From positions 2,790,001-2,854,000 of the forward strand of contig NZ_CP114013.1 in NCBI RefSeq assembly GCF_028416635.1: a stretch of 64,000 nucleotides of DNA, read 5' to 3'. The translations under genes were made by a program, and so were the position numbers. The stretch is from Baekduia alba (GTDB lineage: Bacteria; Actinomycetota; Thermoleophilia; Solirubrobacterales; Solirubrobacteraceae). The notes beneath the pieces were generated by a model. That model was not told the DNA's origin and searched no databases. It saw only the letters and a list, made by a program, of their open reading frames with translations. This document shows positions 1 through 7,420 of this stretch, piece after piece; the first letter of the stretch is position 1; each line of letters opens with the position of its first letter.

Positions 1-1
1 G

Positions 2-562
2 TGGCTGACCCAGTCGCGCAAGCTGCTCGGCGACGACGAGCTCGGCGGGCTGCTCGACCGCCTCAGCCCGGCGACCGCGAACCTCGCAGCGCTGGGCCAC
101 GCGACGCGCGAGTGGCTGCCGAAGATCGACGAGTTCAACCGCTGCGTCACCGGCGTGATCCTGCCGATGGGCAACCTGAAGGTCGACGACGGCCCGCTGT
201 CGGCCATCACCGAGAACTACAAGGAGTTCTGGCACGCGATGGTCGGCCAGGCCGCCGAGGGCCAGGGCTTCGACGGCAACGGCAACTACCTGCGCCTGCA
301 GGCGTCGCGCGGGCCGACCTCGATCGTCACCGGCAAGACCAACTACTCGGACTTCCCGTTCGTCGGCCAGCCGACGCTGCCGCCGCTGCGCACGCGCCCG
401 GCCTACGGCAACAAGCTGCCGGTCATGACGCGGTCGGTGCCGTGCTCCAAGAGCCCCGTGCCGGACGTCAACAACGCGGCCGCGACGGGTCCGGCAGACG
501 GCTCGAACCCGTCCGGCGCCGCGCCCGACGACGAGGCCGTGCAGTCCGGAGGCGGGGGCTGA
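2..562 (+). CDS. MlaD/Mce family lipid-transport protein, C-terminal part (5' end outside window)
   Basis: This is the last 186 codons of a protein whose start lies left of the window; the frame is open from base 2 to the TGA at 560-562. The visible part is the helical and C-terminal region of an Mce protein (segments such as EFNRCVTGVILPMGN and YKEFWHAMVG), without the MCE domain itself. Mce proteins form periplasmic or cell-wall shuttles that carry lipids or sterols to a YrbE-type permease. It overlaps the next Mce gene by one base (TGATG), so the three are one operon. The family call rests on this context and on the motif style; the substrate cannot be told. Confidence 0.75.
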   Translation, partial: WLTQSRKLLGDDELGGLLDRLSPATANLAALGHATREWLPKIDEFNRCVTGVILPMGNLKVDDGPLSAITENYKEFWHAMVGQAAEGQGFDGNGNYLRLQASRGPTSIVTGKTNYSDFPFVGQPTLPPLRTRPAYGNKLPVMTRSVPCSKSPVPDVNNAAATGPADGSNPSGAAPDDEAVQSGGGG

Positions 563-1899
563 TGCGCATCCGCGGCCTGCGCAAGCAGCTCGGCAACGCC
601 ATCTGGCTCGCGGCGATGATCGCGACGGGCCTGTTCGTCGGCAGCTACCTGCTCGCCCACGAGCGCATCGCGTGGCCGAGCTGGGTCCCGGGCCTGGGCA
701 AGGAGTACTTCTACGTCAACGCCAAGTTCAACACCGCGGCGGGCGTGCTGCCGGGCCAGGGCAACGCGGTCACGATCGCGGGCGTGAAGGTGGGGGAGAT
801 CTCGGGCGCGCGGCTCCAGGACGGGCAGGCCGTGCTGAAGCTCCGGCTCGACGCGAAGTACGGCCACGTCCACCCGGACGCCACGCTGCTGCTGCGGCCG
901 AAGACCCCGTTGAAGGACATGGTCGCCGAGCTCGACCCGGGGACCAAGGGCCCCGAGTTGAAGGACGAGGGGACGCTCGGCGTCGGCTCGACGCAGCCCG
1001 ACGTCAACTTCGACGAGATCCTGTCCGGCCTGGACGGCGACACGCGGGCGGCGCTCGTCGCGCTGCTCCAGGGCGCGGGCACCGCGCTGGGCGGCGAGGG
1101 CGGGCGCGAGCTGGCGAGCACCGTCAAGCGCTTCGAGCCGCTGTCGCGCCATGCGGCCGAGGCCGGCCGGCTCGTCGCGCAGCGGCGCGTGAAGCTGCGC
1201 CACCTGATGGGCAACCTGTCGCTGCTGGCCCAGGAGCTGGGGGCGCGCGACAAGGACCTCGGCGAGTTCGTGAACTCGAGCGCCGCGGTGTTCCGGCACT
1301 TCAGCGCGCAGAACGACAACCTGGGCGAGACGCTCTCGCTCCTGCCCGGGACGCTGCAGAAGACCGACACGGCGCTGGGCAAGCTCGACGAGCTGGGCGC
1401 GACGTTCAAGACCGGCCTGAAGGCGCTGCAGCCGACGGCCAAGGCGCTCGGCCCGACGCTGCGCGCCACGCAGCCGTTCTTCAAGGAGACGACGCCGGTC
1501 ATCAAGCGCTCGCTGCGCCCGTTCGCGCGCGAGGCGCAGCCGACGGCGGCCAAGCTCGTCCCGGCCGCCAAGCACCTGGCGACGGCCACGCCGCACCTCG
1601 ACACGCTGACGACGATGTTGAACGGGTTGCTCGCGGAGCTGGCGCACGATCCGCCCGGCGACGGCGTGCACGGCAACAGCTACCTGTACTACGTGCCGTG
1701 GGCCAACCACAACACCAACTCGGTGTTGGCGTCGCAGGACGGCATCGGCCCGGTCCGCCACAGCCTGATCCTGTACCCCTGCGGCTCGCTGAAGATCATC
1801 AACTCGCTCTCCAACAACTTCAAGAACAACCCGACGCTCGCCGCGGAGCTCCAGCTGCTCGGCGTGCCGAAGGCGGGCTCCTGCGGGAAGGACGGATGA
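562..1899 (+). CDS. MlaD/Mce family protein
   Basis: A 445-residue protein. A basic N-terminus (MRIRGLRKQ) and one membrane anchor at about residues 11-32 are followed by the MCE/MlaD domain (about 40-120, with the typical PGQGNAVTIAGVKVGEI stretch). A long Ala/Leu-rich helical region then runs to about residue 370, and the C-terminal tail holds two cysteines. Such proteins build the periplasmic needle of an Mce lipid importer. The ATG at 562 overlaps the upstream stop, which indicates translational coupling. The following Mce gene overlaps its stop by four bases. The length and domain order are normal for the family; the transported lipid is unknown. Confidence 0.88.
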   Translation: MRIRGLRKQLGNAIWLAAMIATGLFVGSYLLAHERIAWPSWVPGLGKEYFYVNAKFNTAAGVLPGQGNAVTIAGVKVGEISGARLQDGQAVLKLRLDAKYGHVHPDATLLLRPKTPLKDMVAELDPGTKGPELKDEGTLGVGSTQPDVNFDEILSGLDGDTRAALVALLQGAGTALGGEGGRELASTVKRFEPLSRHAAEAGRLVAQRRVKLRHLMGNLSLLAQELGARDKDLGEFVNSSAAVFRHFSAQNDNLGETLSLLPGTLQKTDTALGKLDELGATFKTGLKALQPTAKALGPTLRATQPFFKETTPVIKRSLRPFAREAQPTAAKLVPAAKHLATATPHLDTLTTMLNGLLAELAHDPPGDGVHGNSYLYYVPWANHNTNSVLASQDGIGPVRHSLILYPCGSLKIINSLSNNFKNNPTLAAELQLLGVPKAGSCGKDG

Positions 1900-3383
1900 T
1901 CAAGACCGTCCCCACCCTCGGTCGCATCGCGGTGATGGCGCTCTTCGCGCTGTCGAGCTTCGGCGCGTGCCTGTTCCTGTGGATGGCCTTCGGCGGCCCG
2001 TCGCCGCTCAAGCCCAAGGGCTACCAGCTCCACATCGCCTTCCCCGAGGCGACGCAGCTGGCCAATCAGTCCGACGTCCGGATCTCGGGCGTCAGCGTCG
2101 GCAAGGTCGTCAAGCTGGCGCCGGGCGCCGACAACCGGACCGAGACGACGATCCAGCTGAAGGCCAAGTACGCGCCGGTCCCGCGGGACTCCAAGGCGAT
2201 CCTGCGCGTCAAGTCGCTGCTGGGGGAGACCTACGTCGAGCTGACGCCCGGCGACCGCAAGGGCCCGCAGGTCCCCGACGGCGGCTCGCTCGACCCGGGC
2301 CGGGTCGCGCCGACCGTCGAGCTCGACGAGATCCTGGGGACGTTCGACGCCAAGACCCGCAAGGCGTTCCAGACCTGGATGGCGTCCCAGTCCGCGGCGG
2401 TGCAGGGTCGCGGCGCCGACATCAACGCGTTCTTCGGCGTGCTGCCGGGGTTCACCGAGAAGTTCGGGAAGCTGTTCGAGACCCTCGACGCCCAGCAGGC
2501 CGCGACGAGCAAGGCGATCTCGTCGACCGGTGAGATCTTCGACGCGATCAGCGAGCGCGAGGGCCAGCTGCGCGGGCTGGTCACCGACTCGCAGCGGCTG
2601 TTCGCGACGACGGCCGCGCGCAACGCGGACCTCGCCAAGATCATCCAGAAGCTGCCGCGCTTCGAGCGCGAGAGCAACGCGACGCTGCCGCAGCTGACCG
2701 CGTTCGGCAACCACGCGCGGCCCGCGATCCAGCAGCTGCAGCCGGCCGCGACCGCGATGGAGCCGGCGTTCAGCGCGCTCAACGACGTGGCGCCGCAGTT
2801 CGACGGGTTCTTCGGGCAGCTCCAGGAGGTCGTCGACGCGTCGGAGAAGGGCCTGCCGGCGTTCAACCGGATCCTCGGCAAGCTGCCGCCGCTGCTGGAC
2901 GCGTTCCAGCCGTTCCTGCGCAACGCGAACCCGATCGTGGACTACATCGGCAAGAACAAGCGCGAGGTGACCGCGTTCTTCGCGAACACCGCGGCGTCGT
3001 CGCAGGCCTACGACCTCGGCGGCCAGACGCTCGCGGGCACGCAGCACAACGTCAAGTACCTGCGGACGTCGCAGATCCTCAACCCCGAGACGCTGACGTT
3101 CTACCCGCGGCCGCTCGGCACGTCGCGCCTGAACCCGTACACGGCGGCTGGCACGACCCTCGAGGGCCTCAAGAACGGCGCGAGCATCTTCGGCAACGGG
3201 CAGTGCCCGAGCGGCGACGTCGCGCTGCCCACCTCGGCCGACCCGGACGCGCTGCTGCAGCTCATCGAGCCGTTCGTGTTCCGCACCGCCGACAAGGACG
3301 CCGTCGCGACCCCGACGTGCAAGTCCCAGGGCAACTACCCGGGCTTCTCGACGGCCTTCCCGCAGCTTCGCGCCGAGCCCTGA
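1896..3383 (+). CDS. MlaD/Mce family protein
   Basis: A 495-residue protein beginning in an ATGA overlap (1896-1899) with the previous Mce gene. A membrane anchor covers about residues 9-30. The MCE domain is at about 38-120 (SDVRISGVSVGKVVKLAPG, then LLGETYVELTPG), followed by a long helical region and a C-terminal domain with conserved aromatic residues and a cysteine pair. It would act with the two upstream proteins in one lipid-transport complex at the membrane and cell wall. It is the last gene of the operon: no further Mce or permease gene follows, and a candidate promoter starts 18 bases after its stop. Confidence 0.88.
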   Translation: MIKTVPTLGRIAVMALFALSSFGACLFLWMAFGGPSPLKPKGYQLHIAFPEATQLANQSDVRISGVSVGKVVKLAPGADNRTETTIQLKAKYAPVPRDSKAILRVKSLLGETYVELTPGDRKGPQVPDGGSLDPGRVAPTVELDEILGTFDAKTRKAFQTWMASQSAAVQGRGADINAFFGVLPGFTEKFGKLFETLDAQQAATSKAISSTGEIFDAISEREGQLRGLVTDSQRLFATTAARNADLAKIIQKLPRFERESNATLPQLTAFGNHARPAIQQLQPAATAMEPAFSALNDVAPQFDGFFGQLQEVVDASEKGLPAFNRILGKLPPLLDAFQPFLRNANPIVDYIGKNKREVTAFFANTAASSQAYDLGGQTLAGTQHNVKYLRTSQILNPETLTFYPRPLGTSRLNPYTAAGTTLEGLKNGASIFGNGQCPSGDVALPTSADPDALLQLIEPFVFRTADKDAVATPTCKSQGNYPGFSTAFPQLRAEP

Positions 3384-3400
3384 TCAGCGGCCCGCGCGGC

Positions 3401-3429
3401 TTGACAGGTGGGGCCTCGTCTGGTCCAAT
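3401..3429 (+). promoter_or_regulatory. Candidate sigma70-type promoter
   Basis: A perfect -35 hexamer TTGACA (3401-3406) is followed by a 17-bp spacer and TCCAAT (3424-3429), which matches four of six positions of the consensus -10. No open reading frame follows before the strong hairpin at 3559. It could therefore drive a non-coding transcript starting near 3436. The -10 is imperfect, and the call is an inference. Confidence 0.4.
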
Positions 3430-3435
3430 TCCCAT

Positions 3436-3603
3436 CGAGAGACGAGATCGTGTCTGGACCGGCACGAGATCCACTCGCAGCAGCAGATCCTCTCTCGAAG
3501 CACCGGCCATACATAGGCGCGTGGGGCGCCACTCGGCCGGTCCATCGAGGGAACGACACCGGGGAGCCTGCCCACCCCCGAGGGCAGGCTCCCCGGCGCT
3601 TTA
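3436..3603 (+). ncRNA. Possible small non-coding RNA
   Basis: The 240-bp gap between the mce operon and the convergent FMN reductase gene has no good reading frame. It does have the layout of an sRNA gene: a TTGACA-N17-TCCAAT promoter, about 165 transcribed bases and a 15-bp GC hairpin at the end. The body is itself foldable. GGACCGGC near 3457 can pair with GCCGGTCC near 3540, and a nested CCGGCC/GGCCGG stem encloses a GGCGC/GCGCC stem. It does not match 6S, SRP, tmRNA or RNase P RNA as far as I can see. Alternatively it is only a spacer with a shared terminator. Confidence 0.35.
3559..3596 (+). terminator. Strong (bidirectional) hairpin terminator
   Basis: A perfect 15-bp stem, 3559-3573 pairing with 3582-3596, closes on an 8-base loop. 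Only a short CGCTTTA tail follows, so it is a GC-type terminator rather than a classic T-tract one. It lies between converging genes (the mce operon or candidate sRNA on one side, the FMN reductase on the other) and can serve both strands. Confidence 0.7.
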
Positions 3604-3624
3604 AGGCCTCGCCGCGCGACGTGC

Positions 3625-4203
3625 TCAGCGGCCGATCGGTGGCGGCCCGAGGGGCTCGCCGCCGAGGTGCTCGGCGAACAGCAGCGTCGTGTCGAGCAGG
3701 GCGTCGAGGCGGGCGAGGGCCTCGTCGGAGGGCGCGCCGTCGGTGAAGTCGCGGGACGTGAGGTACGCGGATGTTGGGGTGGTCGCCGCCCCGAAGAAGG
3801 TGAGGATGTCGCGGAGGTGGCGGTCGACGCCGAGGAAGTGGTGGTCGGAGGCGCCGATGGCGACGACGGCGACCGGCTTGGCGCGCAGGGCGGGCACCGG
3901 GAGGTGATCGATCAGGTTCTTGAGCGCGCCGGTGAGCGAGCCGCGGTAGGTCGGGCTCGCGAGGACGACCGCGTCGGCCGCGGCGATCGCGTCGACCACG
4001 CGGGCTGTGTCGGCGCTGGCCTCGGCCGGTGGACGGCCGTCGGCGTACGGGATCTCGAGGGTGGCGAGGTCGATGGTCGTCACGGTCAGCGCGGGGTGGC
4101 GGCCGGTGGCGCGCTCGGCGGCCGTCGCGAGCGCGCGGTGCAGGCGGCCGGGCGGCGTCGCGCTGCCGAGGACGATGACCAGGGCGGTGGGGGAGTCGGG
4201 CAC
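3625..4203 (-). CDS. NADPH-dependent FMN reductase (SsuE/MsuE-like)
   Basis: About 192 residues from the GTG at 4203; an in-frame ATG at 4227 would add eight residues. The flavodoxin-like fold is recognised by LVIVLGSATPPGRL (phosphate-binding loop of FMN) and by VVLASPTYRGSLTGALKNLIDHL, the signature of the NADPH-dependent FMN reductase family. The enzyme reduces FMN for two-component monooxygenases. It is divergent from a flavin reductase remnant and near an SfnB-type oxidoreductase, which suggests a role in using organosulfur compounds. I prefer the GTG because the ATG overlaps the divergent gene. Confidence 0.8.
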   Translation of the reverse strand: MPDSPTALVIVLGSATPPGRLHRALATAAERATGRHPALTVTTIDLATLEIPYADGRPPAEASADTARVVDAIAAADAVVLASPTYRGSLTGALKNLIDHLPVPALRAKPVAVVAIGASDHHFLGVDRHLRDILTFFGAATTPTSAYLTSRDFTDGAPSDEALARLDALLDTTLLFAEHLGGEPLGPPPIGR

Positions 4204-4204
4204 G

Positions 4205-4221
4205 TTGATAATGTCTACCAA
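4205..4221. promoter_or_regulatory. Imperfect inverted repeat in a divergent promoter
   Basis: TTGATA-N5-TACCAA is an AT-rich imperfect inverted repeat (five of six arm positions pair) in the short gap between the divergent FMN reductase and flavin reductase genes. TGATAAT inside it also resembles a -10 element. It is a plausible promoter or operator, but the evidence is only positional. Confidence 0.3.
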
Positions 4222-4225
4222 AGCC

Positions 4226-4712
4226 ATGGGGAATGTCGCCGCGATCGACCTGCGGACCGCGATGGGGCACTTCGCGACGGGCGTGGCCGTCGTGACCGCG
4301 GCCGACGCCGATGCCCGCCCCTTCGGCACCACGGCCAACCGCGATCTCCTCGCTCTCGCTCGACGCGCCGCTGGTGCTCGCCTGCCTGCGCCGCGAGTCC
4401 GAGACGCTGGCCGCGCTGCGGGCCACCGACCGCTTCGCCGTCAACCTCCTGGCCGCCGGCCAGCGCGAGCTCTCCGACCGCTTCGCCCGCCGCACCGACC
4501 CGGCGTCCTGGGCGGGCGTCGCCCACCGGCTGCCCGACGGCGTCCCGATCCTGGACGACGCGCTGGCGAGCGTCGAGTGCCGCGTCCACGAGATCGCCGA
4601 GGGCGGCGACCACGTCATCGTCATCGGCCAGGTCATCGCGGTCGCCCACCCCGAGGAGCACGTCGAGCCGCTGCTGTTCTACCGCGGCGCGTACGTCTCG
4701 CTGGCCCGCTGA
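4226..4712 (+). pseudogene. Flavin reductase (HpaC/DszD-like), broken by a +1 frameshift
   Basis: The first 37 codons (MGNVAAIDLRTAMGHF, then GVAVVTA and FGTTAN) are the N-terminus of a flavin reductase-like FMN-binding protein. From about 4341 the protein continues in another frame as AISSLSLDAPLVLACLRRES and on to the TGA at 4710-4712. Removing one C from the AACCGCG run at 4337-4343 restores a normal protein of about 160 residues with the family motif TANAISSLSLD. An upstream ATG at 4211 is in the same frame. As read, the gene cannot make a full product. It is either recently inactivated or a one-base sequence error. Confidence 0.75.
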
Positions 4713-4758
4713 AAGCCTCGACCGGCGGGGCGCGCCCACGCGTGGGATCCTGACGTCG

Positions 4759-5961
4759 ATGGCCTCCTCCGCGCTCACCGTCCCGGTCCTCGCCGACGAC
4801 GCGTCCGCCCTCGCGGCGGCGCACGCGGTCGCGGAGGCGATCGCGCCCGGGGTCGTCGCGCGCGACCGCGCCGGGGCCGACGCGGTGCCGCGTGACGCCC
4901 TCGCCGCGCTCGACGGCTCGGGCCTGCTCGGCGTCACGGTCCCGCGGGCGCACGGTGGCGCCGAGGTGGCGATGGCCACGCTCGCCGAGGCGGTCCGGGT
5001 CGTCGCGGCCGTCGACCCGGCGATCGCCCAGGTGCCGCAGGCGCACTTCCTGTTCCTCGACGTCCTGCGCGTGTGGGGCACCGAGGCGCAGCGCGCGCGG
5101 CTGTTCGGCGAGGTCCTCGCCGGCGCGCGGATCGGCAACGCCCTCGCCGAGCGCGGCGGCCAGCACGCGCAGGACCTCAAGACGCGGGTGACCGGCGGCG
5201 TGCTCGCCGGCACCAAGTACTACTGCACCGGCGCGCTGACCGCGCGCTGGATCGCGGTGAGCGCGCTGGACGACGACGGGCGCCTCGTCGCCGCGTTCGT
5301 CGCGCGCGACACGCCCGGCGTCACGGTCGACACCGACTGGGACGTGCTGGGCCAGCGCGCCACGATCAGCGGCACCACGACGTTCGCCGACGTCCCCGTC
5401 GACCCGGCGTTGCTGGTGGACTACGCCCGGGCCTACGAAGTGCCCCAACAGCTCGGCGCCCGCGCGCAGCTCGTGCACGCCGCGATCGAGGTCGGCATCG
5501 CCGGGGGCGCGCTGCGCGACGCGCGCGCCTACCTGCGCGAGAAGGCGCGGCCGTCGACCGAGGCCGTCCGGGCGGGGGCGGACGCCGCCGTCGACGACCC
5601 GCACGTCCTGCATCGGTACGGCCGCGCCGCCGCGCGCGTCGGTGCCGCCGAGGCGCTGCTCGCCGACGCCGCGCGCACGCTCGACGCGATCGGCCTCGAG
5701 CCGGCCGACGCCGACGCCGCCGCCCGCGGCTCGCTCGCCGTCGCGGCCGCCAAGGCGTTCGGCAGCGAGGTCGCCGTGGACACGGCGTCCGAGCTCTTCC
5801 AGCTCTGCGGCACCAGCTCGACCGCCGGCAAGTACGACCTGGACCGCCACTGGCGCAACGCCCGCACGCACTCCGTCCACGACCCGCTGGACTGGAAGTA
5901 CCACCACCTCGCCGCCTACGCGCTGGCCGACGTCCTGCCGCCCAACCACGGGCAGCTGTAG
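4759..5961 (+). CDS. SfnB-family sulfur acquisition oxidoreductase (acyl-CoA dehydrogenase fold)
   Basis: A 400-residue flavoprotein of the acyl-CoA dehydrogenase superfamily, in the DszC/SfnB branch that uses reduced flavin to oxidise organosulfur compounds. Family marks are LLGVTVPRAHGGAEV near the N-terminus, GTKYYCTGALTARWIAV in the middle beta domain, and the C-terminal LFQLCGTSSTAGKYDLDRHW followed by the WKYHH and PPNHGQL ending typical of SfnB. The ATG at 4759 follows a 46-bp gap after the broken flavin reductase. FMN reductases next door would supply reduced flavin. An exact substrate (sulfone, sulfonate or thiophene) cannot be assigned. Confidence 0.8.
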   Translation: MASSALTVPVLADDASALAAAHAVAEAIAPGVVARDRAGADAVPRDALAALDGSGLLGVTVPRAHGGAEVAMATLAEAVRVVAAVDPAIAQVPQAHFLFLDVLRVWGTEAQRARLFGEVLAGARIGNALAERGGQHAQDLKTRVTGGVLAGTKYYCTGALTARWIAVSALDDDGRLVAAFVARDTPGVTVDTDWDVLGQRATISGTTTFADVPVDPALLVDYARAYEVPQQLGARAQLVHAAIEVGIAGGALRDARAYLREKARPSTEAVRAGADAAVDDPHVLHRYGRAAARVGAAEALLADAARTLDAIGLEPADADAAARGSLAVAAAKAFGSEVAVDTASELFQLCGTSSTAGKYDLDRHWRNARTHSVHDPLDWKYHHLAAYALADVLPPNHGQL

Positions 5962-6612
5962 TCAGTCGGTCAGCGTCAGCCCGTACTCGTCGCACACCGC
6001 GACCAGCTCGGGCAGCTCGGCGGTGAGCTCCAGCGGCTTGGCGCGCCCGCGCCGCACCAGTCGGCCGCGGGCCTCGAAGACCGCGTAGCACGGGCGGTCG
6101 TCCAGGTTGGACCCGAACGCGATCGCCGCGGCGCCGTGCTCGTAGAGCACGCGCCCGATGCGCTGGGTCACGAACCGCGTGCGGCTGCGGATCTCGGAGA
6201 CGTCGAGGTGGGCCATCCCGTGCTCGGCCAGCAGCGGCGCGTGCTCGCGCTCCAGCCGGGCGCGCGCGGCGGGCTCGTCGACGTCGACCAGCTCGCCCTC
6301 GTCGACCCGGACCGTCGCCGCCGCGAGCACGCGCTGCTCGCGGTACTCGCGCGGGACCGTCCCCGCCGCGGCCTCCAGCCCGGCGTCGCGGCCGAACAGC
6401 TCGCGCAGCTCGGCCAACATGGTGGTGTCGGGCCGCAGGTCGGCGAGCACCTCGCGCAGGCAGGTCGCGACGTCGCGCGCCGCGTAGAGCGTGCGGTAGG
6501 CCCGGCGCGGGTCGTCCCAGCGGCCCTCCCAGCCGCAGAGCTCGAGCGGGACGAAGTCCAGCGGCGCGTCGCGGTGCCCGAGGCGCCAGACCTCCGGGCC
6601 GCGCCCGCTCAG
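5962..6612 (-). CDS. RES-domain toxin (NAD+ phosphorylase family)
   Basis: The RES domain is clear: VWRLGHRDAPLDF at the start, RTLYAARDVATCLREVLADL (the conserved Arg and Glu) and a serine in the region FGSNLDDRPCYAVFE near the end. RES toxins deplete NAD+ when freed from a Xre/MbcA-type antitoxin, which is exactly the upstream gene. No ATG, GTG or TTG lies near the domain start. The only sensible start is a CTG at 6612 that overlaps the antitoxin stop (CTGA), giving 216 residues and tight coupling. The distant upstream frame inside the antitoxin gene is Arg-rich noise. Confidence 0.85.
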   Translation of the reverse strand: MSGRGPEVWRLGHRDAPLDFVPLELCGWEGRWDDPRRAYRTLYAARDVATCLREVLADLRPDTTMLAELRELFGRDAGLEAAAGTVPREYREQRVLAAATVRVDEGELVDVDEPAARARLEREHAPLLAEHGMAHLDVSEIRSRTRFVTQRIGRVLYEHGAAAIAFGSNLDDRPCYAVFEARGRLVRRGRAKPLELTAELPELVAVCDEYGLTLTD

Positions 6613-6992
6613 ACCGTGCCCCCGGCGAACGCGCGCGCGGCCGGGACGACGAAGCGCAGCATGTCCGGGTCGGTCGCCCCGCGCACGACGGCGGCGGGCG
6701 CGCGGTCGTCGAGGCGGGTGTTGGAGCCGACCCACCACGCCTTCGCCGTCTGGGCGCCGAACGCGGCGACGAGCATCTTGGTTGCCTTGAAGGCGTCGCG
6801 CAGCCGCATCTCGCGCTCGTCGCGCGGCTGGGCCTTGCCGGCGGCCCACCGGCCGACCATCTTGGGATCGGTCACGCCGGACAGATAGGCGGTGAGCTTC
6901 TGGCCGAGCTGCTCCTGCAGATAGGACGCAACGGCGCCGATCGGGAGGCGGGTGGCCTCGTCGCTGACGGTGGCGGGATCGAGGATGGGCAT
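6609..6992 (-). CDS. Xre/MbcA/ParS-type antitoxin (DUF2384 toxin-binding domain)
   Basis: A 127-residue protein. The C-terminal half has the antitoxin signature A-x-x-W-W-x-G-S-N-T-R-L-D-D-x-A-P (AKAWWVGSNTRLDDRAPAAV) followed by a short domain ending AARAFAGGTV. The N-terminal part (residues about 15-70) is a divergent Xre-like helix-turn-helix region. It neutralises the RES toxin encoded directly downstream and probably represses the operon through the small palindrome upstream of its start. Its stop overlaps the toxin start, as is usual for such modules. Confidence 0.83.
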   Translation of the reverse strand: MPILDPATVSDEATRLPIGAVASYLQEQLGQKLTAYLSGVTDPKMVGRWAAGKAQPRDEREMRLRDAFKATKMLVAAFGAQTAKAWWVGSNTRLDDRAPAAVVRGATDPDMLRFVVPAARAFAGGTV

Positions 6993-7016
6993 CGCGGCTC
7001 CTGGGTCGGTCGCCCG

Positions 7017-7027
7017 GGTACTCTACC
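7017..7027 (-). promoter_or_regulatory. Possible promoter/operator of the RES/Xre module
   Basis: GGTA-CTC-TACC is a perfect short inverted repeat 25 bp upstream of the antitoxin ATG. On the minus strand it reads TGGTAGAGT, which also looks like an extended -10 box. Overlap of a palindrome with the promoter fits autoregulation by the antitoxin. No good -35 is seen. Confidence 0.35.
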
Positions 7028-7038
7028 AGGAAAGCAAC

Positions 7039-7410
7039 CTAACGTTCGACGATCACGTTGGTGGCCTTGATGACGGCCGTCGCCGCCATGCCGGGCCGCA
7101 GGTCCAGGTCGTCGACCGCCTCGCGCGACATCAGCGAGACCACGCGGTACGGCCCGCAGGCGAGATCGACCTGGGCCATCACCCCGTCGCGCTGCACCGC
7201 GACCACGACCCCGGTCATCCTGTTGCGCGCGCTGGTGCGCTCGTGGGTGCCGCGCTCGCGCAGCAGGTCCGCCAGCGCCTCCGCGCGCAGGTACCGCTGT
7301 CCGCCGTGGCGCTCGAACGCGATGCGCCCGTCGCGCTCCCACCGGCGCAGCGTGTCGACGCTCAACCCGAGCGCCGCGGCCGCGGCGCCGATGCGCACCA
7401 TGTTGTCCAT
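7039..7410 (-). CDS. HTH-TOBE molybdate-responsive regulator (ModE-like)
   Basis: A 123-residue protein with a MerR-type helix-turn-helix at residues 4-50 (AAAALGLSVDTLRRWERDG, then GGQRYLRAEAL) fused to a TOBE/Mop domain (residues about 62-123, RMTGVVVAVQRDGVMAQVDL, then GMAATAVIKATNVIVER). TOBE domains bind molybdate or tungstate oxyanions, so this is likely the sensor that controls the modABC genes just downstream on the other strand. A second ATG three codons in is possible. HTH-plus-single-TOBE proteins are common beside actinobacterial mod operons. Confidence 0.85.
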   Translation of the reverse strand: MDNMVRIGAAAAALGLSVDTLRRWERDGRIAFERHGGQRYLRAEALADLLRERGTHERTSARNRMTGVVVAVQRDGVMAQVDLACGPYRVVSLMSREAVDDLDLRPGMAATAVIKATNVIVER

Positions 7411-7420
7411 GTCGACGAGG

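Noticed and set aside
3436-3603. Calling the candidate RNA 6S, SRP or RNase P RNA
   Set aside because: I could not see the diagnostic conserved parts of any of these; only promoter, stems and terminator support it.
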